A stretch of DNA of 11,713 nt from Candidatus Rokuibacteriota bacterium (lineage in GTDB: Bacteria; Methylomirabilota; Methylomirabilia; Rokubacteriales; CSP1-6), in contig JACQCN010000238.1 in NCBI GenBank assembly GCA_016201575.1, forward strand, positions 1 through 11,713, given 5' to 3'. A model generated the notes under the pieces. That model was not told where the DNA came from, ran no database searches, and saw only the letters and a list, made by a program, of their open reading frames with translations. The translations under genes and the position numbers were made by a program. Positions 5,847 to 11,713 of this stretch are shown here, piece after piece. Position 1 is the first letter of the stretch. Every line of letters begins with the position of its first letter.

Positions 5847-8800
5847 TCACACGCCTCCTTGCCTTCGCCCTCCACCAGCGCTTCATCACGCTGGCCATGG
5901 CGCTCCTGCTCACGGTGGGCGGGATCGTGTCGTTCACGCGGCTCCCGATCGAGGCGTACCCCGACGTCGCCGACGTGCAGGTGGACGTCATCACCATCTG
6001 GCCGGGGCACGCCGCCGAGGAGGTCGAGCGGCTCATCACGATCCCGCTGGAGAAGGAGCTGAACGGGGTCGCCCGGGTCACCTTCCTGCGCTCCACCTCG
6101 ATCTTCGGGCTCTCCAGCATCCGGGTGCTCTTCGCCGACGGCACCGACAACTACTGGGCGCGGCAGCAGGTGCAGGAGCGGCTGGCCCAGGCCGAGATCC
6201 CCGCGGACGCGCGGCCCCAGCTCGGCCCGCTCTCGACCGTGATCGGCGAGGTGTACCGCTACACGCTCCAGTCGGAGACGATGCCGCTCGTGGACCTGAA
6301 AGGACTTCAAGATTGGGTGCTCGAGCGCGAGTTCCGGAAGGTCCCGGGCGTGGTCGACGTGGTGTCCTGGGGCGGCGGCATCAAGCAGTACGAGGTCGTC
6401 GTCGATCCCGGCCGCCTCCGCGCCTACAACCTCACGCTCAAGCAGGTCTTCGACGCCGTCGCCGCCAACAACGCCAACGCGGGCGGCAGCTACATCCGCC
6501 AGGGCGAGTACGCGCTGATGGTGCGCGGGATCGGCCTGATCCAGTCCACCGCCGACATCGAGAATATCGTGGTGGCCGCCCAGAAGGGCACGCCCGTGCG
6601 CGTGCGGGACCTCGGCCGGGTGGGCGTGGGCCACGCCATCCGCTTCGGCGTCCTCGGGCGCGACCACGCGGACGACCTCGTGCAGGGGATCGTCCTCATG
6701 CGCAAGGGCGAGAACCCCGGCGCGGTGATCGAGGGCGTGCGGAAGAAGATCGACGAGATCAAGCGGCTCCTCCCCGCCGGCGTGGACATGCGCCCCTACT
6801 ACAGCCGCGACCGCCTGGTGAGCACCACGGTGACGACCGTCATGCGCAACCTGGTCGAGGGCGCGGCCCTGGTCGTCCTCCTCCTCTCGCTCTTCCTCTA
6901 CGACCTGCGGGCGGCGCTCATCGTGGCCCTGACCATCCCGCTCTCGCTCCTGTTCGCGTTCATCTTCATGGACCTCCGGGGCATCCCGGCCAACCTGCTC
7001 TCCCTGGGCGCCATCGACTTCGGGATCATCGTCGACGGCGCCGTGATCATGACGGAGAACATCGTGCGCCACCTGGCCGAGCGCCGGCCGACCGGCCACC
7101 GGGTGACGCGCGAGGTGCAGCACGCGGCGCTGGAGGTCGCGCGCCCGCTGACGTTCGCCGTGCTGATCATCATGACCGTGTACGTGCCGATCCTCACGTT
7201 CCAGCGGATCGAGGGCAAGCTCTTCCGCCCGATGGCCGTGACCATCTCGCTCGCCGTGATCGGCTCGCTCCTGCTCACGCTCACGCTGATCCCGGTCCTG
7301 TCGAGCTTCTTCTTCCGCCGGCCGCCCTCGGAGCGCGAAAGCCCGCTGCTCCGCTGGCTCCGGCGCCCGTACCTCCCCGCCCTCCGCTGGTGCGTGCGCC
7401 GGCCCCTGGTGCCGCTGGTGGGCGCGGGCGCGCTGCTGGCCCTCGCCCTGTTCACGTTCACGCTGCTCGGCAAGGAGTTCCTCCCGGAGCTGGACGAGGG
7501 CGACCTCTGGCTCCGGGTGAAGTTCCCCGTGGGCATCTCGCTCGAGGGCGCGCGCCCCTACGTCCACGACCTGCGCGAGCGGCTCCTCGCCTTCCCCGAG
7601 GTGCGCGTGGTCGTGTCGCAGCTCGGCGCGCCCGACGACGGCACGGACCCCAACGGTCCCGACAACGCGGAGTTCTACATCGGGCTCGAGCCGCGGGAGG
7701 CGTGGCGCTTCCGGGAGAAGACGGCGCTGATCGAGGCCATGGACCGGGCCATCTCGACCGTCCCCGGCATCACCACGAACTTCTCCCAGCCCATCAAGGA
7801 CAACGTCGACGAGGCGCTGGCGGGGGTGAAGGGCGAGCTGGCCATCAAGCTCTACGGGCCGGACCTCTTCGTGCTGGAAGCCAGGGCCCGGGACATCGCG
7901 AAGGTGCTGGCCGGCATCCCCGGCGTCGCCGACCTCGACTACGACCACCTGGTGGGCCAGCCCCAGCTCCAGCTCGTGGTCGACCGCAACGCGGCCGCCC
8001 GCTACGGCATCAACGTGCAGGACGTCCAGGACGCCATCGAGGCGGCCACCAAGGGGCGCACGGTGACCGAGGTCTTCGAGGGCGAGCGGCGCTTCAACCT
8101 CGTCGTCAAGCTCGCCCAGGACGGCGATCCCCTCGCCAACCTCCGGAACCTCGCCATCAGCGCGCCCACCGGCGAGCGGATCCCCGTGACCCAGATCGCC
8201 GAGATGACCAAGACCGAGGGGCTCGCCCAGATCCTGCGCGAGGGCAACCTCCGTCGCGTGGCCATCAAGTGGAGCGCGCGGGGGCGGGACATGGGCGGGC
8301 TGGTGGCCGAGGCGATGGACAAGGTGCAAGCCCGGGTGCCGATGCCCGAGGGCTACCAGATGATCTGGAGCGGGCGCTTCGAGGACCAGCAGCGGGCCCT
8401 GGCCCGCCTCTACCTCATCGTGCCGCTCGTCGTGTTCATCATCTTCATCCTGCTCTTCGGCGCCTTCCAGTCGCTCGGCGACTCGCTCCTGATCATGCTG
8501 AACCTGCCCTTCGCCCTCATCGGCGGCACGCTCGCCCTGTGGCTCTGGGGGACGAGCTTCAACATCTCGGCGGCCGTGGGCTACATCGCGGTGTTCGGCG
8601 TGAGCGTGCTCAACGGCGTCGTGCTGGTCTCGTCCATCCGCCAGGCGTACGCCGAGGGCCTGCCGCTGCGGGAGGCGATCGTGAGAGGCTGCGAGATCCG
8701 CTTCCGCCCGATCCTGGTCTCGGCGATCGTGGCCGTGATCGGCTTCCTGCCCGCGGCCCTGTCCCACGGCATCGGCGCCGAGATCCAGCGGCCCTTGGCC

Positions 8801-8917
8801 CGTGTGGTCATCGGCGGCCTGATCTCGTCGACGGCGCTGACGCTGCTGGTGCTGCCGGCGATCTACGCCCTCTTCGCCCCGCGCGAGGTCAGCGCATCGG
8901 GTGACCGGCACGCGTGA
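5843..8917 (+). CDS. czcA: Heavy-metal efflux RND transporter, CzcA-like
   Basis: GTG 5843 lies inside GTGA overlapping the czcB stop, and the product is 1024 residues, the usual length for HME-RND pumps (PF00873). The start VITRLLAFALHQRFITLAMA is the typical first cytoplasmic helix and TM1. The periplasmic porter regions contain RLPIEAYPDVADVQVDVITI and, in the second half, GKEFLPELDEGDLW. In TM4 the proton-relay motif is complete: D392, D398 and E405 in AIDFGIIVDGAVIMTEN, equivalent to D402/D408/E415 known from Cupriavidus CzcA, which points to the divalent Co/Zn/Cd class rather than Cu/Ag CusA. Twelve TM helices can be placed, with groups about residues 12-30, 330-510 and 850-1010. It exports metal ions using the proton gradient with CzcB and CzcC. 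The 3' end overlaps the convergent amidohydrolase by 29 bp. Confidence 0.95.
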   Translation: MITRLLAFALHQRFITLAMALLLTVGGIVSFTRLPIEAYPDVADVQVDVITIWPGHAAEEVERLITIPLEKELNGVARVTFLRSTSIFGLSSIRVLFADGTDNYWARQQVQERLAQAEIPADARPQLGPLSTVIGEVYRYTLQSETMPLVDLKGLQDWVLEREFRKVPGVVDVVSWGGGIKQYEVVVDPGRLRAYNLTLKQVFDAVAANNANAGGSYIRQGEYALMVRGIGLIQSTADIENIVVAAQKGTPVRVRDLGRVGVGHAIRFGVLGRDHADDLVQGIVLMRKGENPGAVIEGVRKKIDEIKRLLPAGVDMRPYYSRDRLVSTTVTTVMRNLVEGAALVVLLLSLFLYDLRAALIVALTIPLSLLFAFIFMDLRGIPANLLSLGAIDFGIIVDGAVIMTENIVRHLAERRPTGHRVTREVQHAALEVARPLTFAVLIIMTVYVPILTFQRIEGKLFRPMAVTISLAVIGSLLLTLTLIPVLSSFFFRRPPSERESPLLRWLRRPYLPALRWCVRRPLVPLVGAGALLALALFTFTLLGKEFLPELDEGDLWLRVKFPVGISLEGARPYVHDLRERLLAFPEVRVVVSQLGAPDDGTDPNGPDNAEFYIGLEPREAWRFREKTALIEAMDRAISTVPGITTNFSQPIKDNVDEALAGVKGELAIKLYGPDLFVLEARARDIAKVLAGIPGVADLDYDHLVGQPQLQLVVDRNAAARYGINVQDVQDAIEAATKGRTVTEVFEGERRFNLVVKLAQDGDPLANLRNLAISAPTGERIPVTQIAEMTKTEGLAQILREGNLRRVAIKWSARGRDMGGLVAEAMDKVQARVPMPEGYQMIWSGRFEDQQRALARLYLIVPLVVFIIFILLFGAFQSLGDSLLIMLNLPFALIGGTLALWLWGTSFNISAAVGYIAVFGVSVLNGVVLVSSIRQAYAEGLPLREAIVRGCEIRFRPILVSAIVAVIGFLPAALSHGIGAEIQRPLARVVIGGLISSTALTLLVLPAIYALFAPREVSASGDRHA

Positions 8918-10064
8918 CGGCGACTCCGGGAGGGCGCGCGGGCTGGAGTGAGGCGGCGCGAGCCACGCTGTTGCGCACCACGCGCACCGGCACCAGCCGC
9001 TCGCCGTGCGTCATGGTCTCACCGCGGGCGTCGGTCAGCTCGAAGGAGCCCCGCTCCAGCCGGAGCATCGTCACGTCGGCGGCGGTGCCGGGGGAGAGGG
9101 TGCCGAGCCGGCCCGCCGCCCCGATCACCTTCGCGGGCGCCTCCGTGACCATGCGGACGACCTCGTCGAGGCCGAGGCCGAGCGCCAGGAACTTCGTCAT
9201 GGTCGTGGCGAGGTCGAAGACCGGCCCGTGCACGTTGTACACGTGGAGGTCGCTGGAGATCGTGCCGGGCCGGAGGTCCTGAGCGAGGGCGGCGCGGGCC
9301 ACCGCGAAGGCGAAGCTCCCGACGCCGTGGCCGACGTCGAAGACGACCCCCCGGCTGACCGCCCGCCGGGCCCCGTCGCGGACACGGCCGCGCTCGTCGA
9401 GGACGCCCTGCTCGCGCCCGTGGAAGCAGTGGGTCATCACGTCGCCCGGACGCAGCTCGCGCAGGATGTCGTCGAGCGGGATCGGCGTGTCGCCGACGTG
9501 AACCATGAGCGGCAGCCGGGCCGCCGCCGCGGTCTCGAGGGCCGTGGTCAGCGCCACTCGCGCGTTGGCGCCGGCCTGCTGGCGCGACAGTCGCACTTTG
9601 ACGCCGTGGATGAGGTCGCGGTTGGCCTCGATGGTCTGGAGGGCCTTGGCCCGGTCGATGAAGCGGACGTCTTCCAGCTCGCCGATCTCCGCGCTCAGCA
9701 TTCCGGTGGCGCTGATGTTGAGGAGCGGGAGGATGCGCGTCTCGGCCACCTCGATCACGTACTTGCGGAAGGCGGTGAACGTGAGCGCCCCCGCCGAGCC
9801 CGCGTCGACGACGGTGGTGGTGCCGGTGGCCAGACAGTGCGGATCCGGCTCGATGCCGTAGTGCGAGGCGCCGTAGTAGACGTGGACGTGGAGGTCGATG
9901 AGGCCGGGCGTGACGAGGAGGCCCCGCGCATCGATGACCTCCTCGCGGGGCTCCGGCCGGAGATTCTCGCCGAGGGCGGTCACGCGCCCGTCGGCGAGCC
10001 GAACGTCCCGCACCGCCGCGGGCCCCTGTCCGGGATCGACGACCGTGCCGCCCTGGATCAGCAT
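8889..10064 (-). CDS. Amidohydrolase / deacetylase-family metallohydrolase
   Basis: The product is 391 residues from ATG 10064. It opens with the small beta-sandwich typical of cyclic amidohydrolases (MLIQGGTVVDPGQG), then TPGLIDLHVHVYYG gives the metal ligands H59 and H61. A probable carboxylated lysine is K156 in HGVKVRLS. Further ligands are H189 (LMVHVGDTP), H212 and H215 (THCFHG), H246 in DVGHG, and the catalytic Asp D272 in SSDLH. The end GTLSPGTAADVTMLRLERG returns to the sandwich. The arrangement matches amidohydrolase/deacetylase metallohydrolases (PF01979 superfamily, related to dihydroorotases). The true substrate, an N-acyl or cyclic amide compound, cannot be told. It lies 38 bp after the CoxL-like remnant on the same strand and was probably its operon partner. 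The last ~25 residues (AASLQPARPP onward) run beyond the conserved fold. No strong Shine-Dalgarno is visible. Confidence 0.88.
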   Translation of the reverse strand: MLIQGGTVVDPGQGPAAVRDVRLADGRVTALGENLRPEPREEVIDARGLLVTPGLIDLHVHVYYGASHYGIEPDPHCLATGTTTVVDAGSAGALTFTAFRKYVIEVAETRILPLLNISATGMLSAEIGELEDVRFIDRAKALQTIEANRDLIHGVKVRLSRQQAGANARVALTTALETAAAARLPLMVHVGDTPIPLDDILRELRPGDVMTHCFHGREQGVLDERGRVRDGARRAVSRGVVFDVGHGVGSFAFAVARAALAQDLRPGTISSDLHVYNVHGPVFDLATTMTKFLALGLGLDEVVRMVTEAPAKVIGAAGRLGTLSPGTAADVTMLRLERGSFELTDARGETMTHGERLVPVRVVRNSVARAASLQPARPPGVAVTRAGHPMR

Positions 10065-10102
10065 CGCAGGGACCCGACACTACGCGGCGATCGGCGCGGT
10101 TG

Positions 10103-10528
10103 TCAATTGAGCGGACTCGAGTCGGACGCGTCAAGCATGGCCTGGAGACGTGCCGGGGTGATCGGAACTTCCCGGATCAGGACCGAGCGCGCCGCGAGCG
10201 CGTCCTCGATCGCGGAGGCGAGCGCGGCGGCCACGGGAAGCGCGCCGGACTCGCCGACCCCCTTGAAGCCGAGCGGGTCGAGCGGCGAGAGCGTCTCCAG
10301 GTGGTCGATCACCGTGGCGGGAACGTCCGTGGCCGTGGGCAGGAGGTAGTCCATGTAGGTGCCGGTCAGCGGCTGTCCCGCGTCGTCGTACACGACCTCC
10401 GCGAGCAGCGTCGCCCCGAGCCCGAGCGCGACGGCTCCCTGGATCTGCCCCTCGACGACCATCGGGTTGATGAGCCGCCCGCTGTCGTGGCCGATCCAGT
10501 ACCCGCGGACGGCGACCCGGAGCGAGAC
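10103..10528 (-). pseudogene. Xanthine/CO dehydrogenase-type molybdenum hydroxylase large subunit, C-terminal fragment
   Basis: The frame is open from 10528, just after TGA 10531-10529, to TGA 10105-10103. It reads YWIGHDSGRLINPMVVEGQI, then a central segment with GTYMDYLLPTATDVP, and FKGVGESGALPVAAA. These are the C-terminal molybdopterin-binding motifs of the CoxL/XdhB family (Ald_Xan_dh_C2). The catalytic Glu of the GVGE motif is kept (codon about 10252-10250). Normal large subunits have about 750-800 residues; only about 140 remain. The rest of the gene, including its start, is missing because different DNA begins at about 10529. An internal ATG at 10462 could start a 119-residue peptide, but that would not make an enzyme. 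The amidohydrolase follows closely on the same strand. Confidence 0.82.
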
Positions 10529-10562
10529 TCACCTCGTGCATCTCTGATGCGAGCTGCACTCG
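10520..10562 (-). repeat. Imperfect hairpin at the junction with foreign-looking DNA
   Basis: On the minus strand, an outer stem gcgag/ctcgc encloses an inner hairpin ctcg-catc-aga-gatg-(ca)-cgag with a two-base bulge and a three-base loop. It sits exactly where the molybdenum-hydroxylase frame is lost, 23 bp or more after the stop of the neighbouring ORF. It could be a terminator-like stem, a decayed recombination site, or chance. No T-run and no clear attC core boxes are visible. Confidence 0.35.
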
Positions 10563-10584
10563 CGCTGAGTGGGTGACGTAGAAC

Positions 10585-10875
10585 CTACTGACGTCCCGAT
10601 ATCTCACGAAGTCTGATCTCAACAAGGGTATTGCCAGGCTCAACCAGCGTTGACTCTGACTCGCTCAAAACCTCGAGATACTGCCCCCCAGGATGTGTCC
10701 GGATTTTTCCCCTTAGCAAGAGCCGTTCAGCGCGCGCGGTGGGGTCTCGCGTTGCGTCAACGAGAAGCTTGTCGGACGGCGTCAACTTCGGTAGCGTGAT
10801 CACATGACCGTCGACAAGAGTTACGGTGAATCTTTCCAGAGTGGCCTCTCCGCTGCTGCCGCTAACTTTCGTCAT
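10585..10875 (-). CDS. Hypothetical protein in AT-richer cassette-like DNA (ORF B)
   Basis: From ATG 10875 the product is 96 residues: MTKVSGSSGEATLERFTVTL, then DGHVITLPKLTPSDKLLVDA, TARAERLLLRGKIRTHPGGQ, ending VEIRLREISGRQ. An in-frame ATG at 10959 would add 28 residues, but the added part overlaps the better-supported upstream ORF A (10862-11032), so the short form is preferred. Alternating hydrophobic residues suggest a beta-rich fold. I recognise no family. ORF A stops 14 bp inside this ORF in another frame. Either the two are translationally coupled genes, or they are one secreted protein of about 150 residues split by a one-base shift near 10862-10875. Base composition is clearly less GC-rich than in the efflux operon, consistent with acquired DNA. 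Confidence 0.45.
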   Translation of the reverse strand: MTKVSGSSGEATLERFTVTLVDGHVITLPKLTPSDKLLVDATRDPTARAERLLLRGKIRTHPGGQYLEVLSESESTLVEPGNTLVEIRLREISGRQ

Positions 10876-11032
10876 CACTCTCTGACCGTAGTGCGGTGAT
10901 CTCGACGCTGCGCCCGTTCTCGCACAAGAGCCGAAGTGTCCGTGGATGGGTTTGAGCATCAGCGTATAGAGAGAGAAGGAACACTGAGAGTCCAGCGACC
11001 CAGGGCAGGGCTCTTGGGGTCCTCGGTCTCAT
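10862..11032 (-). CDS. Short secreted peptide ORF with strong ribosome site (ORF A)
   Basis: This short ORF was found by direct reading: ATG 11032-11030, TAG 10864-10862, 56 residues. It starts MRPRTPRALPWVAGLSVFLL and continues SLYADAQTHP. Basic N-terminus, hydrophobic core and the A-D-A-Q cut region form a convincing Sec signal peptide with likely cleavage after ADA or ADAQ. The mature part is RTLRLLCENGRSVEITALRS followed by ESDDES. A perfect GGAGG lies 5 bases upstream of the ATG (+ strand cctcc 11038-11042), the best ribosome site in this region, and the ATG is only about 25 bp inside the apparent cassette start at 11057. The stop overlaps ORF B. It may be a true small exported protein or the 5' half of a frameshifted gene with ORF B. 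Confidence 0.5.
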   Translation of the reverse strand: MRPRTPRALPWVAGLSVFLLSLYADAQTHPRTLRLLCENGRSVEITALRSESDDES

Positions 11033-11049
11033 CGCTGCCTCCGTGTACC

Positions 11050-11108
11050 GCCTAGACGCTCAGGCTGAGCGGCCGGCGTAGCCGGTCCGCTCAAGCCTGT
11101 TGTTCGCC
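11050..11108 (-). repeat. attC-like recombination site / long hairpin
   Basis: On the minus strand: ggcgaac (R''-like, + strand 11108-11102), a short spacer, then stem aggct-t-gagcgg-a-ccggc, loop tac, and return arm gccgg-ccgctc-agcct (+ strand 11062-11098), ending with gtctaggc (R'-like, + strand 11057-11050). The two one-base bulges lie on the same arm, as the extrahelical bases of attC sites do. The toxin stop codon TGA (11093-11091) lies inside the site, as is common in gene cassettes. The R'-like box differs from the GTTRRRY consensus by one extra base. The ggcgaac box is the exact complement of gttcgcc, read on the minus strand at the window end. It could also be only a strong terminator-like hairpin. 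Confidence 0.5.
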
Positions 11109-11414
11109 TTCACGGCTCATCTCGCGATCCTGCCAGATGGACGGATCGCGATGCAGATCAACGACAGCAAACACAAGGATCTCCGATCCGTCGATTCGGT
11201 AGAAGACGCCGTAGGGAAACCGGCGTGGGATAGCTCGGCGCACCTCTCGGTGGACTATCTGGTATTGCATCGGGTTCAGACGAACGCGATCAAGAAGGGC
11301 ATCGACCTGTTGCACGAACGCCAGGCCGAGGCCTACGCGCTGCCTTTCATACCATCGGGCGGCCTCCCGGATGTCCGCCTTGGCTTGCCGCCTGACAACC
11401 AGTCGGTAGGTCAC
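11091..11414 (-). CDS. RelE/ParE-family toxin of a type II toxin-antitoxin module
   Basis: The product is 107 residues. The GTG start 11414-11412 overlaps the antitoxin stop within GTGA, so the two are translationally coupled. MTYRLVVRRQAKADIREAAR followed by WYERQRVGLGLAFVQQVDAL is the typical opening strand and two-helix hairpin of the ParE/RelE fold (PF05016). The C-terminal sheet reads RRFPYGVFYRIDGSEILVFA, then VVDLHRDPSIWQ, which is highly characteristic of the 'plasmid stabilisation' subgroup. RelE members cut mRNA on the ribosome and ParE members poison gyrase. With this antitoxin type the target is not settled, so I leave it open. The last residues (SREGEQQA) run into the attC-like hairpin. 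Confidence 0.88.
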   Translation of the reverse strand: MTYRLVVRRQAKADIREAARWYERQRVGLGLAFVQQVDALLDRVRLNPMQYQIVHREVRRAIPRRFPYGVFYRIDGSEILVFAVVDLHRDPSIWQDREMSREGEQQA

Positions 11415-11635
11415 AGGTCACGGAGGATATCGTCCCGTGCTGTCTCCCAGGCCTCAACATCGGTGGGCGTTTCCTGATGTTGCCGGATGCGCTCGTCCAG
11501 CAGGCGCCGTTCCCCCTCACTCAACGGCCGCTGCTCGAGCTCCCTCGCGACCTCATCCCAGAGCTCCTCCACGAGACGAGCCCGCTCTTCGACCGGAAGT
11601 CGTCGGAACGCCTCAACGATCTGCTGGGTATCCAT
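11411..11635 (-). CDS. CHP02574-type (addiction module component) antitoxin
   Basis: The product is 74 residues from ATG 11635, with a gaggtg ribosome site about 9 bases upstream (+ strand 11643-11650). It reads MDTQQIVEAFRRLPVEERAR, then LVEELWDEVARELEQ, LSEGERRLLDERIRQHQETP and DVEAWETARDDILRDL. This highly charged helical pattern, with LPVEERxxLVExLWD and a C-terminal helix carrying a conserved Trp, is the putative addiction-module component family TIGR02574 (PF09720), usually encoded just before a RelE/ParE toxin, as here. It neutralises the toxin by binding it. The family lacks an obvious separate DNA-binding domain, so autoregulation is possible but not shown. Order, spacing and overlap all support a complete TA operon. 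Confidence 0.88.
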   Translation of the reverse strand: MDTQQIVEAFRRLPVEERARLVEELWDEVARELEQRPLSEGERRLLDERIRQHQETPTDVEAWETARDDILRDL

Positions 11636-11640
11636 CTTCA

Positions 11641-11682
11641 GTCACCTCTTAATTGTGACGGTACTGCCGAAAGGGCGCTCAA
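11641..11682 (-). promoter_or_regulatory. Candidate promoter/operator of the toxin-antitoxin operon
   Basis: Upstream of the antitoxin on the minus strand is TTGAGC (+ strand 11677-11682), a fair -35 box, with CACAAT as a weak -10 about 19 bases later. An exact inverted repeat GTCAC-N9-GTGAC (11641-11659) covers the putative -10 and runs up to the ribosome site, the expected place for an autorepression operator. Support is pattern only. Confidence 0.35.
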
Positions 11683-11706
11683 GTCCACCCCGCCCATGTT
11701 CGTGAG

Positions 11707-11713
11707 GGCGAAC
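11707..11713 (-). other. Cassette-start core site (R'-like) at window end
   Basis: The last seven bases, read on the minus strand, are gttcgcc, fitting the G^TT core of cassette boundaries and exactly complementary to the R''-like box at 11102-11108. The match extends outward to 12 of 13 bases (minus strand gttcgccctcacg at the end, against + strand gttcgccttcacg at 11102-11114). The two together bracket the toxin-antitoxin pair. The pair could instead be terminal inverted repeats of another small mobile unit. Confidence 0.4.

Noticed and set aside
5516..8911. Very long minus-strand open frame opposite czcA, and another plus-strand frame at 6313-8904
   Set aside because: Composition is His/Asp/Arg- or Pro/Arg-rich nonsense typical of shadow frames; czcA has complete motifs in its own frame.
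9006..10349. 447-codon plus-strand frame opposite the amidohydrolase
   Set aside because: Shadow frame: low-complexity Arg/Gly/Val/Asp content; the minus strand has all amidohydrolase metal ligands.
10131..10643. Minus-strand frame overlapping ORF B and the CoxL fragment (contains SRFYVTHSARVQLASEMHEV)
   Set aside because: The part from about 10525 onward is out of frame with convincing CoxL motifs; the upstream part overlaps ORF B and has no recognised family. Kept only as a hint that the junction could include a frameshift.
1..11713. tRNA, rRNA, CRISPR array or transposase
   Set aside because: No cloverleaf-like segment, regularly spaced direct repeats, or DDE/serine/tyrosine recombinase motifs were seen on either strand.

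Overview
The window is very GC-rich, tightly packed bacterial chromosome. Gene content (a DUF35 OB-fold protein, a CoxE-type VWA protein, a xanthine/CO-dehydrogenase large-subunit remnant, an HME-RND metal efflux operon and a cyclic amidohydrolase) and a ~230 bp palindromic intergenic repeat fit an uncultivated soil or groundwater lineage such as Rokubacteria/Methylomirabilota. This lineage call is inference from style; there is no marker gene here.

Layout, left to right. 3-248 (+) is the C-terminal end of a DUF35 (acyl-CoA-associated) OB-fold protein cut by the window edge. 285-880 (-) is a DUF3047 secreted protein whose central ~20-30 residues are missing and whose frame is broken. 925-1154 is an inverted-repeat intergenic element that ends 2 bp from the stop of a CoxE-like VWA protein (1157-2560, -). 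A small Arg-rich hypothetical protein (2689-2916, +) and a hairpin-rich spacer follow. 3079-8917 (+) is an operon-like run: a one-helix membrane protein of unknown function, then czcC, czcB and czcA for a heavy-metal (Co/Zn/Cd class) RND efflux pump. czcB and czcA look intact and overlap by 4 bp. czcC is frame-broken about 100 codons before its natural end. A convergent amidohydrolase (8889-10064, -) overlaps the czcA end by 29 bp. Upstream of it in the same direction is the C-terminal piece of a molybdenum hydroxylase large subunit (10103-10528, -).

At about 10529 the molybdenum hydroxylase homology stops at a stop codon, and base composition becomes visibly less GC-rich to the window end. 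This right-hand 1.2 kb looks acquired and reads on the minus strand as integron-like gene cassettes. A RelE/ParE toxin with a CHP02574-type antitoxin lies between a start-type core site (gttcgcc, at the very last bases of the window) and an attC-like hairpin (11050-11108) whose R''-like box ggcgaac is its exact complement. The next apparent cassette begins with a good ribosome-binding site and a 56-residue secreted-peptide ORF that overlaps a second ORF. No integrase is visible. 

Three genes (DUF3047, czcC, the CoxL-like gene) are broken inside this one window. That is either real decay and rearrangement or assembly error, and needs read-level checking before biology is built on it.
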